DNA from: Phaseolus vulgaris
Taxonomy: Eukaryota; Streptophyta; Magnoliopsida; Fabales; Fabaceae
Assembly: GCF_000499845.2 (NCBI RefSeq)
Contig: NC_023753.2
Coordinates: forward strand, 21,421,932 to 21,485,931
Length of the DNA: 64,000 nt
Direction of reading: 5' to 3'
Shown here: in pieces, positions 11,601-21,843 of the stretch
Position numbering within the stretch: position 1 is the first letter of the stretch
How the letters are laid out: every line of letters starts with the position of its first letter
Translations under genes and position numbers: made by a program
The notes under the pieces: generated by a model
What the model was told of the DNA's origin: nothing
Databases searched by the model: none
The model's input: the letters and a program-made list of their open reading frames with translations, nothing else

Positions 11601-13767
11601 CTTGAACACCAGAATATTATAATTTCACAAAACTAACCTCAATCCCGAGTATATCTTGAACACCATACATGATGTTCAAGCCGCATACAATTTCCCTAAT
11701 CACTGTATTAATTCCTGGGCATAATCCTCCACAAGTCACAATGCAAGCACGTACTTCTTCTGGCTCGAAATAAATCTAATATTAGAAGAGAAGGCACCAT
11801 CAGTTTTTAAAGATTACAAATGGATAGACGTTTCCAAACTTTATACCTTTTCTCGAGGTCCCGCACGCCGAAAATGAACTCCTCTTGGACTTTCCTTTTG
11901 AATAACAACCTGGACATGAAACGTTACAAGAAATGTAGACATCGATCAATCATTATAAAGAATATAATTTCACGAAAAAGAGCGGAGAGGATTGTGTCAC
12001 TTACATTTTGAGCAACCACGTCTTCTGGGCTCACAAAATTTTTCCTTAAAGTATAAAACAATTTTTATAAAAGAATCGTATTAAAATAATTAAAAGAAAC
12101 AAAAATTTTGGGAACTTGAAAATTTAATCTTTGAAGTAACAATACAAAATCACAAGCATTATTTAAAGCAAATTGCATGAAGTAGACTTACTTGACAATT
12201 GAGTAAGCTTGGCTCTTCATCAATGGGTTTGGATATGCCTACAAAAGACGAAGAAATGCATTAAATATTAGAAATCACCGTGCAGCTAGAAAACAAGAAA
12301 AGAAAAATCACCATTATTTTTTGAAAAAGAAAATGATTTACTTAACAAGAAAAGAAGGAGGGAAAAACCCACCGCTCCTCAAATATACTGAAAAACTGAT
12401 ATCATACATGTAAATTCATTCTTATTAAACTTTGCGACTGGTCACTTGTATTACGTATCAACCTTATAACAGAAGTCCTAGACTTTGATGAAGAGCTTTC
12501 GCCTTCAAAAGTGTGTCTAGAAAGGAGAAAAGCTCAAATAGTTGGATTTAGAATTAAAATAAATTTATTTACAAGTTTCTATTCGACCAAACAGGCTAAA
12601 AGTTAGTGATTGGGTATTGGGAACAATAATTCCCTAACTCTAAAAGATCAGAGAGTGCTTTTCTGATCAATCTCATTGTATTTGACAACTAACTTTAGTA
12701 TAAAATGATCAATTAGTGATTAATAGTAAAAAGTTTTGCATTGCCAAATAGTATGCCTATAAGTAAAAAATATTTAATAGTTGAAAGTATAAAAGTTTAA
12801 AATATGAATTCATTTTAAGAAGAAAAAGTTTATGTACTGACAACGTAATTTTTTTCTAGAATAACCAGTTCAAAAGTCATATATAAAGTGATTTTTTAAC
12901 TGATGTCGTGTACATGAATTAAACATTAAAACCTTGTTTGGTTTACGGAAGGAAATAAGATTGAAATAAGTTGGTATTCCTTGGTTTTAGAGACATAAAA
13001 AATAATTAATTTTGAAACTCACGGGACCATATTATTTCTCACTCATGTGAATCTCTTCTTGATTTTTAACCATGGTGGTAACACACATTGGGATCTTAAC
13101 CACAGACAAGTTGAGTATTACATGTGTAATCAAAATAACATCATCAAAATTCGATCCCTAAAGACTTAGTTAAGAGACAGAAATAGGTATTACTTGTGTC
13201 ATTGTTCTATTCTATTTCTCTTCAATAAAGATTTATAGTTTCTATTTTATTTCACACCTATTTTAAATTATCTTTTTATTTTAATTCACATTGTTTCTCT
13301 CCACTCTGCCAAACAAGGCCTAAAGCTAACTAAAATATGGAAAACTACGATTGCATGATAGTATATTTTCATCAACAAAATAAGAGAATGGTATAAACAA
13401 GTGGCGTTTGGGCACTAGAATATCACAATCAAGGACGTCATCCTAACAAATTGAAAACAAGAAATGCGAAATGGCAACAGTTTCGGTGAAGTAAGGGAAA
13501 AACAAGTAGTACCGGCAAGTCGGGAAGGTAGTTGGTGAGATGTGGAACGTCTTCGAGGACAAAATCGTCATTCTCAGATTGAGTCGAAACCTGAATTGCA
13601 GTGACGACGGCGAGCTTGTTTTGGCGGGAAATCGACGGCGGTTTCCGGAGAAAGAATGCGGAATTTCTGGAGAATCGCAGCCGTTTGGGAGCGTTTGGAC
13701 GGAGGGAGAAAGAGAATGGAGGAAGAAGAGTTTTAGCGAGAGAAGACGAAGCAACTGAGAGATCCAT
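972..13767 (-). CDS. PFK4: ATP-dependent 6-phosphofructokinase, chloroplastic (PFK4 type)
   Basis: The enzyme phosphorylates fructose 6-phosphate to fructose 1,6-bisphosphate with ATP, the committed step of plastid glycolysis. Coding exons in transcript order: 13513-13767, 12192-12238, 12005-12044, 11847-11909, 11638-11775, 9612-9770, 9471-9524, 9177-9245, 8713-8842, 8507-8547, 5143-5367, 4463-4511, 2128-2282, 972-1073. All junctions are GT-AG, phases agree, and the sum is 1527 nt (508 residues plus stop). The Ser/Arg-rich N-terminus looks like a transit peptide. Visible motifs are CGGLCPG (about 150-156), the nucleotide-site GGDGT (239-243, Gly after Asp as in ATP users) and the catalytic loop PKTIDNDI (267-274). 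The mature N-terminal region ([24 protein letters not shown]) and the end ([13 protein letters not shown]) match PFK4 rather than PFK5 or cytosolic forms. The C-terminus stops soon after this motif, shorter than I recall for Arabidopsis PFK4. Introns 10 and 12 carry LINE copies. Confidence 0.95.
2645..2680. repeat. (TA)n microsatellite
   Basis: An uninterrupted run of about 17 TA dinucleotides lies in PFK4 intron 12, upstream of the LINE fragment. It is a simple repeat with no other signal. Confidence 0.9.
2821..4181 (+). mobile_element. 5'-truncated LINE (copy 1), 3' end only
   Basis: The plus strand encodes the C-terminal zinc-binding segment that follows the reverse transcriptase of plant LINEs: [18 protein letters not shown], then a [10 protein letters not shown] / [13 protein letters not shown] block. 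The reading frame shifts near 3200; the continuation (about 3200-3325) in another frame resembles the matching part of copy 2 at 7200-7340. A long 3' untranslated part ends at 4172-4181 in an oligo-A tail preceded by 'aagggttgggacacccctaaagt', nearly the same as the end of copy 2. The element is therefore a dead 3' fragment, antisense to PFK4, in intron 12. I could not find a target duplication, and the 5' boundary is approximate. The minus-strand ORFs within 3435-4124 are chance frames in its 3' part. Confidence 0.8.
5600..6130 (+). mobile_element. Ty1/copia tail: end of RNase H, polypurine tract, start of 3' LTR
   Basis: In PFK4 intron 10 the plus strand reads, with frame breaks, the end of a copia RNase H domain: a [18 protein letters not shown] segment around 5785-5840, then [11 protein letters not shown]. 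This is followed by a purine tract 'ggggaggggggt' at about 5920-5930 and LTR-like sequence from about 5931. The 5' part of the element and the right border were not resolved. It is antisense to PFK4. Confidence 0.6.
6937..8071 (+). mobile_element. 5'-truncated LINE (copy 2) with target-site duplication
   Basis: A 15 bp duplication, AGTTGGTCTTTATTT, flanks this insertion at 6922-6936 and 8072-8086. The inserted DNA encodes on the plus strand the C-terminal zinc-binding region of a LINE ([18 protein letters not shown], then [11 protein letters not shown], up to about 7341), followed by a 700 bp 3' region and an oligo-A tail at 8062-8071. The tail is preceded by 'aagggttggaacatccctaaagtg', matching copy 1. 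Truncation at the 5' end, an A tail and a target duplication of this length are the hallmarks of LINE retrotransposition. It lies in PFK4 intron 10, antisense to the gene. ORFs at 7571-7826 are in its non-coding 3' part. Confidence 0.9.
11155..11405. repeat. Dispersed repeat remnant (type 'agggactaaaa')
   Basis: This part of PFK4 intron 5 has the low-complexity wording ('ctctgtactttttgttgaacttgg', 'aactaatccataactttaaaag') of a dispersed repeat that I recall as common in legume genomes. Related wording occurs at 17270-17370 and 35140-35250. Ends and class could not be fixed. Confidence 0.35.
12930..13320. mobile_element. Tourist-like MITE (PIF/Harbinger type)
   Basis: The ends are inverted repeats: AACCTTGTTTGG at the left (12930-12941) and CCAAACAAGGCC at the right (13309-13320), matching over 10 of 12 positions. 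Both sides carry TAA (12927-12929 and 13321-13323), the three-base duplication expected of PIF/Harbinger elements. The interior of about 390 bp is AT-rich and non-coding. It lies in PFK4 intron 1. Confidence 0.75.
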
Positions 13768-14910
13768 TGTTGTTTCCTTCGTTTAACTGAAAGCCTTCTT
13801 TTGCATTTGGATTATTATTATTATTATTATTATTATATTATTGTTTCTGTTAGTTCATAAAACGACCTTTCTATTTTGCTCTTAATATATAAATAAATAT
13901 AATAGATATTTTCTTTTAAACAAATTGTTCTTAAATTATTGTGCATGTATGTTGTATTAACATCTCATTCTTTCCTAAAATTAAGTATGTAATTTCGGAT
14001 TTAATTTAAAATTATCAGGTGGTTCAGAAAATTAGGGAATACTTTAGTCAACTATTTATGTATGTAAAAAATGTGTTCTCCTAATATCTATTTCATTTCA
14101 TTAATATAACTAAATATACAATTATTCAACACGTAATTTAAATTGAAATATTATATTGGTTGAATTGGGATAGAGATCAAGGTCAAGTTGAAGAAAAGGG
14201 ATCATTTTTAGGATTGTGAAAACAATTGAAATGAAGGTTAAAAAATTTCATGAGACACAAACTAGTTTAGTTTCCTAAGAACACTAGTTAAAAAATAAAA
14301 AGAGTGTATTTCTTTATTGGAATGCATTAAAATATTCTCCTTTATGATTGCACTCCTATATAATTTCTAATAAAAACTATTGAAATTTATCTAAACTTTT
14401 TAGTGTCATAATCCCTTGAGTTTCTTATTTCACATCTGTATATTAGAAATTGAGAATTAATATGCATTTTATTGGCGACTAGTATTTTAGAAATAATTAA
14501 TATTATTCAGTTCTAAGACAGATTTTATGGTGTAGCCTCGTAAACTTTTGTTATATTATTTTAGTTTAACATATAATTTTGAGTTCAAAGTCAGATAAAT
14601 TAGATGGCATTTCAATCAACACAACAGCATTACAGCTTAAAAACGAAACAGGAAACAGAATGCTGAATTCATCTAAGCTCCTAAAACAAGGGCCGAGATG
14701 GCCATTGAATTTTCTCAAATGCTCCTACATAAATTTGCTCCATTGCCTCCTTTCCTCTACATGCAGCATACCCTCCTTCCTCAAGGATAACAACCAACCC
14801 TTTTTCTCTTACAGCTGCATCATTTTGCATGATCTTAAGCCTTGGACTCTTATCTAGCAGATGCAGAGAGAGAGATAATGGCCATTCATATTTTCCATTA
14901 TTGCTTATCA
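13768..14910. other. Intergenic region between PFK4 and WRAP73
   Basis: This 1.1 kb stretch should hold the PFK4 promoter (right of 13767) and the WRAP73 3' untranslated region (left of 14911). It is AT-rich. I saw no RNA gene and no mobile element with clear ends. The short frame at 14579-14857 has no recognisable content. Confidence 0.5.
13811..13846. repeat. (ATT)n microsatellite just upstream of the PFK4 start
   Basis: About eleven ATT units sit 44-79 nt upstream of the PFK4 ATG, so probably in its 5' untranslated region or core promoter. On the coding strand the tract reads AAT/ATA, which could act as a weak TATA-like stretch. Confidence 0.85.
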
Positions 14911-17900
14911 TCAATCATCTGAGCTGTATTCACTAGATTCCGGCAATAAGGGAACAGCAGCACAGCAGAATGACTCCTTGTCCTTAAGAAGTAGACAACT
15001 GCCATCCGAATTCCATTTCAGGTCATTTATGATAAATTGTGAAAGAGGGGCATGAACACAATAGGCACCAGATGGAGTCCACAAATACAAGTGACTACTT
15101 CCGGTGCAAAGCACGAGGCGTGTGCATGTGGGGTCCCAAGCAGCTGCCCTTATAGGATCTTTCTGGACTAAGATTGCAGCAAGCTCCAGGTGCCGAATAT
15201 CCCATATCCAAAGTATTGTAGGCATACTATCATTTCGAGTGCATATGTATTGGCTATCATTGCTCCATGACAAAATGCCTGCAACAAAAATAGTTTAGTC
15301 ACAGGAACCTTGACTGGTAGTTTCCAAAAGCCATCAAGCAAAACCAGCAACTTAAAAATTCAACGAGTACAAGTCAAGTAGATGATTCAGTCTCTTCAGT
15401 AAAGTAATATTGAAAGGAAACTGATGAATATGAATAATGCAAAGATAGCAATCAATATGAATGGCTGCATTTCCATATACAGTCACTTGATTACTTTGCA
15501 GCCTGATCAACTAGTTCAAGCTACCAACTGTCTTTAATGTCATGGTTCTGATTTATGCTAGGGTTTATGCTAGACAGCCCAAAAATATCAGAAAATCTCA
15601 TCCATATCATGAAGTTTCATTTCTTCCTGTTTATTATACAAATCATGGAATTAAGAACCATAGTTTTGCTTCTATGGATTGTTGAATTATTTAAAAGAAA
15701 GCTCATAATTAATGGCAGTCGAAAATTAGAGAAGCGTAGCTTACCAATTCCTTGTTTAGGGTTAGGTTTCTCAGCAGGAGGCTTTTGGAATGGTAAATTG
15801 ATAGGAACTTCCATGACCTCATACCTGACTCTAAAGGGTTCTTCAGGAGAATCTGCTTGGAGAAAGAAATATAAAAAAAGTAACAAAACAAAAGAATGTG
15901 AGTGTCATGAATCAACAACCATAAATGCCCAAGCTGTTACATCAATGCATGATAAATGGTTTCAATACTTTTATTTATAACACACCCCATGCAGAAGGGC
16001 TTTGAGCTTGAAGTGTGGAAATGCACAGTGCACATGCCCACATAACTACCTTGTGATGAATTCCAACTTTTTATTACAAGAATGGGGAAAACAAGGATTG
16101 ATGGAGGAAAGTGTACATGAAAAAAAAAAGTCCTCATTTAGAGATACTTATGTTGATTTTGTAAATAGATGAAAGCATAAATGCTATTTAAGGGCAGCCC
16201 ACATATGGTAGTTTTCAAGCAGTGGTTCTCTTCCAAATTGTCACAGGCAATAAATCATATCAAATAGGAAAAATAAACTAAGTAATTTTCAATCTCTTTG
16301 GTCTCTTGAATTAACTTGGACACGACCCCTTTTATGTTCATGACATGAAGATGTTACTCAAGAAAGCTTTATTGAAAATTTAAAACTAATCTAAAGTTAA
16401 TTATCAGCCAATCCCGACAAGTTTGCACAAGAAAGGCTAAAGAAACAACTGCCTGCAGGCAAACTACAAAAAGTAGCTAACAGCCAAAATAAAAAAAGAG
16501 CTGGTTCCCAAAGTAATTGTTCTTACCATCATTCCCTTGTGAAAAATCATCACTCAAACATAGTTCAGACATATCAAGTTGTAGGGGCTCATCTACTTCC
16601 TGCAATTTCAGGGACAAAGTAAATATTTTTTTCAAACTGTGATACCATCAACATGGGGAAGTGTCTTAAAGGAGTACTTTGAAAACAGCAGCATAACAAG
16701 GGCCACGGACTGTATATGGGTGCATTAGCTCTGCAAATGTCTTCCAAGTTAGGTGATTCAGGACCCGCAACATCTGATCATAACTGCCCACTGCCAGAAA
16801 CTGACCACAAGGAGACCAGGACACACTTTTAACTCCCAATCCACTTTCATATGCCTGATACTTGAAAAGGCACCTTCCATCTGGAGAATATATTAGGACC
16901 TATGTCAAAGAAAAGTTTTAGAAAATTGTAAATTACAGCATAAGTTTCTAACAATAATTTATAGCATAACCAGTGGGTTATACAAAGCAACAGAGTATAA
17001 TTAACACTAAATTGTGATAGATTGTATAATGTGATATATGACATGCATGAAACTTTGGTAATCAAATGCATGTACTTTAATGATGATAATTATGACATTG
17101 CAATAATTACTCTAGCATCCCCTGTCAAACTTGGGCAGTGTGGGACTAATAACCAGTTTGAGTTTGGAAACTAGAGTTTGGAAACTAGAGTTTGAAACTG
17201 ACTGGCTGCATCAATATGGTATCTCTAGCCAATGTACACACTCGTGAGTGTTACCTGGGACGATCACTTGACATTTAGGGGCCAAAAACAAAAATTCAAC
17301 CTATTGAGGAATAAAACCAAAGAAAGTTTTTTGAAGGGACTAAAACTAAAACTCACTAATTTTACATGGATTAAAAATATACTTAAGCCTATCTTAAATC
17401 ATAATATTTCACATGTTAAGAGGGATAGAAAAGAAAAATAGAATACATGACGGTTACCTTGTATTCAAGTGACGAATCCCATATCACTATAGCACTATCA
17501 TCAGGAGACCATTCAATATCAGCCAAGTCTAGAGTGTCAACTGCAAAATTGCCCATTATTTCCCATGTCTGACAAGATAACAGATTTATATAGTCCTTGC
17601 AATCACGCCTTGTGCATATTGCTGCAAATTTTCCATCTCGTGTGAAAGAAACTCCTTTGGAAGCATGCTTTGGCCACTGTAAATGCACACAAGCTGTATT
17701 TAACAATGACCAAACAGTTAAACGCAACTGGAAATCTGATGTTGTGAGTATGTGGCGACTATCTGGACTCCACCTTGCATATGCAATACCAGCTGGTCCT
17801 TCATCTATCTTGCATGTCCATTCTGGCTGGGTCAGCGACCAAGCCTGTATCATTGGCTTTTTGTAGAGACCACAAAGAATATATTCAGAATCAAGGGCCC

Positions 17901-20111
17901 ATTCAATATAGCTAATTTTGTCCAAGCATGAAAACAACTGGACAACCTGCATACACCAAAAAAAATGATTGCAAACCATGAACTAGAGGCAGACAGTCGG
18001 AATAAAGCAGCTTAATCAGTGAGTTAGGTGGAAATGTGCATGACACCAAAGTGTATAATTGACATAGATCACATCAAAACCAAGAGAATAGTCCCAAAGA
18101 AACTCTTTGACTGTCTTTATACCCATGTCTTTTAGTATACATCATTCATAATCGAACCACATATATATTTCCCTTTTCAAGAATAAGCTTGTACTTTAAT
18201 GCACTATGTAATTCTTAGAATAAGCTTGTACTTTAATCCAATCTTACAAACCCATATTGTAAGGTTTGCACCTATTTATATACTCTATTTTAGTCATATA
18301 TTTACATAATATAGAATCTCCAACACAATCCCTCACATTAATTACTGAACATCTCCAGCCTCATCATAGAAATAATGAGTTTAAGTCTACCTCAACTCTA
18401 CGTAAACGACTCGTACGCTGAGGGTTATCCTCACTTTAATACTCTATTTTAGCAATATGAGATGTGTATCATTAATCAAGTCAAGAAACAACAGCATATG
18501 CACTCACAATTATAATTTAAAATAGAAAGATATGAGAAGCACTGATGAAGTACAGTTAGACATCACAACAAACAAGGTGAATAATTGCTAACGAGCCGAC
18601 TGATTTATGGTTTTTGGAAGATTGAAGATCTTATTCCTCATAAACTACAAGGAAATGTGGCATACTATGTGTTCTCGAATGACATTTAAACTTATTCAAA
18701 CATTTACTGGTTTATTAGCACATAGCTTTTACCCCTTAATTCAGACCCTCGGTTCATTCGTACCATCTTGGAATTTGGATCTAAAGAACCGGAGCCATCA
18801 CAATGTAGTGTTAAAAACCTATGGAATTTAAAGTCTTCCTATCTCCATACAATCATTTTACGGTCAAATTTAGTGTTTCTCTTCCTAAGCCTGAATTTTC
18901 CAAGACACCAGTAAACTGCCTCGTGTGCCTGTAAAAATTTTGATACCAGTACCGGAATCTAAAACATCAACTTTCATGATAGCTAGTGTCTAGTTGAGTT
19001 CCAAGTCAAAACTCCAACTTCTTTATACAGAAATCACCTCACTCCACAGGATCACCACCTTTAATTTTCCTACAAATCTAAGTACTTAAGAAAGAACCTT
19101 CAAGCTTTGCTTCTACAAGAAACCCATGAACATAACAACTTTTCCACTCATCAGAAATATGCACGTGCAAAGCGATAAATAAAAATACGTTTTTGTCATA
19201 CTGCCTCGTGTGCCTGTAAAAATTTTGATACCAGTACCGGAATCTAAAACATCAACTTTCATGATAGCTAGTGTCTAGTTGAGTTCCAAGTCAAAACTCC
19301 AACTTCTTTATACAGAAATCACCTCACTCCACAGGATCACCACCTTTAATTTTCCTACAAATCTAAGTACTTAAGAAAGAACCTTCAAGCTTTGCTTCTA
19401 CAAGAAACCCATGAACATAACAACTTTTCCACTCATCAGAAATATGCACGTGCAAAGCGATAAATAAAAATACGTTTTTGTCATACTGCCTCGTGTGCCT
19501 GTAAAAATTTTGATACCAGTACCGGAATCTAAAACATCAACTTTCATGATAGCTAGTGTCTAGTTGAGTTCCAAGTCAAAACTCCAACTTCTTTATACAG
19601 AAATCACCTCACTCCACAGGATCACCACCTTTAATTTTCCTACAAATCTAAGTACTTAAGAAAGAACCTTCAAGCTTTGCTTCTACAAGAAACCCATGAA
19701 CATATCAACTTTTCCACTCATCAGAAATATGCACGTGCAAAGCGATAAATAAAAATACGTTTTTGTCATACTCATGCAGGAAACTGAATAACCAACAAAC
19801 AATAAAAACAAAAACCAGATCCCGTTCCTTGCCATGAGTCCCAAGTGCCCAAAAGTTGAAATTCACAAACTGGGTCTCTTAAAAGTGTCCCAGAAAACCT
19901 AAGTCCCAGAAATTCAAAACTACAAAGACTGCAGCCACAGAAGAAAGATTGAAAATTGAAGCAGTGTGGTAAAAAGGGTAACAAAAAACAAAACCTTGAA
20001 GGAAAGGGTCTCCCGAATGACGAGGCGATAATCAACGGCGACGGCAATAAAACGAGCATTGGGAGAGAAACAACAGGGACCCGTTTGCTTGTAAGATTCA
20101 GTGAACTCCAT
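14911..20111 (-). CDS. WRAP73: WD40 repeat protein WRAP73/WDR8 homologue
   Basis: Exons in transcript order: 19995-20111, 17458-17946, 16678-16899, 16527-16599, 15745-15852, 14911-15278. All are GT-AG and in phase, giving 1377 nt (458 residues), the usual length for the family. The start MEFTESYKQTGPCCFSPNAR and the blocks VVQLFSCLDKISYIEWALDS, SWSPCGQFLAVGSYDQ and AAWDPTCTRLVLCTG are diagnostic of WRAP73/WDR8. WD-type units recur along the chain (IEWSPDDS, LRLTVWSL, LWIWDIRHLE). In fungi and animals WDR8 works with Msd1/SSX2IP at spindle poles; in Arabidopsis the Msd1-Wdr8 complex sits at cortical microtubule nucleation sites and helps recruit katanin. The role here is inferred by homology. 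An in-frame TTG at 20112-20114 precedes the ATG at 20111, but the ATG fits the conserved start. The C-terminus is acidic and serine-rich (SSEYSSDD). Intron 1 holds a 285 bp tandem array. Confidence 0.95.
17158..17200. repeat. Short tandem repeat in WRAP73 intron 2
   Basis: A unit of about 16 bp, 'gagtttggaaactaga', occurs two and a half times in a row. The third copy has lost a base. It has no evident function. Confidence 0.7.
18220..18345 (+). repeat. Remnant of a dispersed legume repeat
   Basis: The wording 'aatcttacaaacccat', 'gtaaggtttgcacc', 'tatatactctat', 'aatctccaacacaatccctc' resembles the better-preserved repeat at 49470-49735 in the same orientation. This copy is eroded, and its ends are not clear. 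Confidence 0.5.
18915..19769. repeat. 3 x 285 bp near-perfect tandem repeat in WRAP73 intron 1
   Basis: Three head-to-tail units start at 18915, 19200 and 19485, each opening with 'actgcctcgtgtgcctgtaa' and each 285 bp long. The only difference I noticed is one base in the third unit ('gaacatatcaac' for 'gaacataacaac'). Copies this alike imply very recent duplication or gene conversion, or possibly an assembly artefact. The array ends 225 bp before exon 1 on the left side of the first intron's donor. No long reading frame crosses the units. Confidence 0.95.
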
Positions 20112-20332
20112 CAATAGATTATCACCAAATGGGAAATGTGGTGTTGGTTATGGTTAAAGTTTGAACTTTGCACAGAGAAGAAGAAAAAGAAGGAGGAGGG
20201 TGCATGGAGTTAAAGTATGCAATGGTGAGTGAGAGAAGAGGTGAAGATGGTAAGTAGATCTGGGAAAGGAAGAGAAAGTGTGTTGTTGTGTTGTACCATT
20301 CGTTTGAAAGTGAGACAGACAAGATTTTAAAT

Positions 20333-20341
20333 CCTTTTATG
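20333..20341 (-). promoter_or_regulatory. Candidate TATA element of WRAP73
   Basis: On the minus strand CATAAAAGG lies about 222 nt upstream of the WRAP73 ATG, with an ATTGG (inverted CCAAT) just upstream of it. The region between it and the ATG is CT-rich on the coding strand, as plant leaders often are. This is an inference from position and wording only. Confidence 0.35.
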
Positions 20342-20655
20342 CAACCAATGTACCGCTAAATCATAAATCCATTTGGTGTGATGCTTTTTGTTCTTTTGCC
20401 TTCCACTCTCCTTTGAACGGATAATTCTATTCAGTCAACCAAGCTTATTTAAAAATACCCTAAATTATAACTTTTATTTTTTGTCTAATTATTATTTATA
20501 TATATTATTTTGGTGTTTTTAGCCAGTTAAACTTTAGAAATGTATATACCTTAAAATAGTTACTCAATCAAAATATAAGTATAAAAAAGGAAATTAATAC
20601 AAAATTCAGTATTAAACTGAATATTTTTTTCAAAATACAAATTGAAAACAAATAT

Positions 20656-21241
20656 TGTTCTCGTCGGTTGACCTTGAATAGATTAAATGGGCAAGCTTTC
20701 CTTTTGACTTGTCTCCAATTGGTGCTCCGAGATGCTGCTCCTTTGGGACAAAGGGGCTCTACCTTTTGATCACACTCTGATGATCAAGTCATTCAAAGCA
20801 AACAAAATAAATATTCAATTTCAGTCTTATGTATTCATAAACAATGTACTTTTTACTCGGGGTCTCAGGCCCCTTTTATAGATATCCCTCCAACAACTTT
20901 CTCTGATGAGCATATAATCTCAACAGAAAGCATATAATCATAACAGAAAAACATTCTACTTACGTGCACCTTTATTCTCGGGTGCTAACAACATAAAAAC
21001 ACTTTGTTCACAGGCCACCTTTATTCTTTGGTGCTTGTTACTTTATTCCCAACAACATTTATTTATATTTAATTAGTGTATATATTATAACCAATCTGAA
21101 TATTCTCTCTATTCTTAATTATCTTTTTCGAGCTGACCACCAATATCTGGGTCGAGCTCATGACTCACCTTTTGGGTCCAAAACCGAGCTGACCATACCC
21201 AAATGCTTAGATCGAGGTCTCTAGCACTCATGTCTAGTACA
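20656..21241 (-). repeat. 3' LTR of Tat-like element 1
   Basis: On the minus strand the segment begins TGTACTAGACATGAG directly after a G-rich purine tract and ends GAGAACA. This matches the start (TGTACTGCTAG) and end (GAGAACA) of the 28541-28999 LTR in form, though the interiors differ. The 586 bp length is an estimate from these ends. Confidence 0.6.
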
Positions 21242-21843
21242 TAAGCCCCCAGACTCGAGCCAAGCTCAACTAGGCGAAGAGGCTTACCAGCATTTGGCGG
21301 TTGGCATGACGTTTTCCCTAGTGGGTAGGTGAGGCGTGGTTACTGAAGCGTTTCCTGACAAGACATCTCACCACACTAAATCTGAGACATCCACGTGGCA
21401 CGCGCATCAACGACCAGGAAGCACTACTGCTTCATCTCCTTCTTTCAAACAATTAAAAACTCATTTCTTCCTCACTTACTTGTTACGCAATCTCTCTTCT
21501 CTCCAAAACTCTCTTGCTCTCAAATCCTCTCTTACACCAAAACTTCTTTCGCACTCCTTCTCCTCCATCATCATACCAGGTATTTTCCTCCACTAATCTC
21601 TATTGCCAGATATTCATTCATCTTACTGATTGAATTGCCTGAACTGTGATTTCCTGTCAATTCGTCGTCTCTGGTTGGCCTGAACTGTGCTTGTATCTTG
21701 TTTGTGTTTATGATTTTGTTCTAGCTATTTCTGCAATGGATTACGATTCAATGTATCTCTAGTCCAAAAAAGAGCTTCTAAAAGAGGTCTTTTATTACAC
21801 CACCCATTTACGTCTTAGAGAGTTAAGAGAAAACGAGTATACC

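Noticed and set aside
13540..13786. Plus-strand frames opposite PFK4 exon 1
   Set aside because: They are the reverse of the transit-peptide exon. The minus strand has the conserved protein and working splice sites.
18915..19769. CRISPR-like or gene-family reading of the tandem array
   Set aside because: Units are 285 bp with no repeat/spacer pattern and no open frame; the genome is a plant.
19772..20059. 95-codon minus-strand frame overlapping WRAP73 exon 1
   Set aside because: It is in another frame than the conserved MEFTESY start and runs into intron 1.
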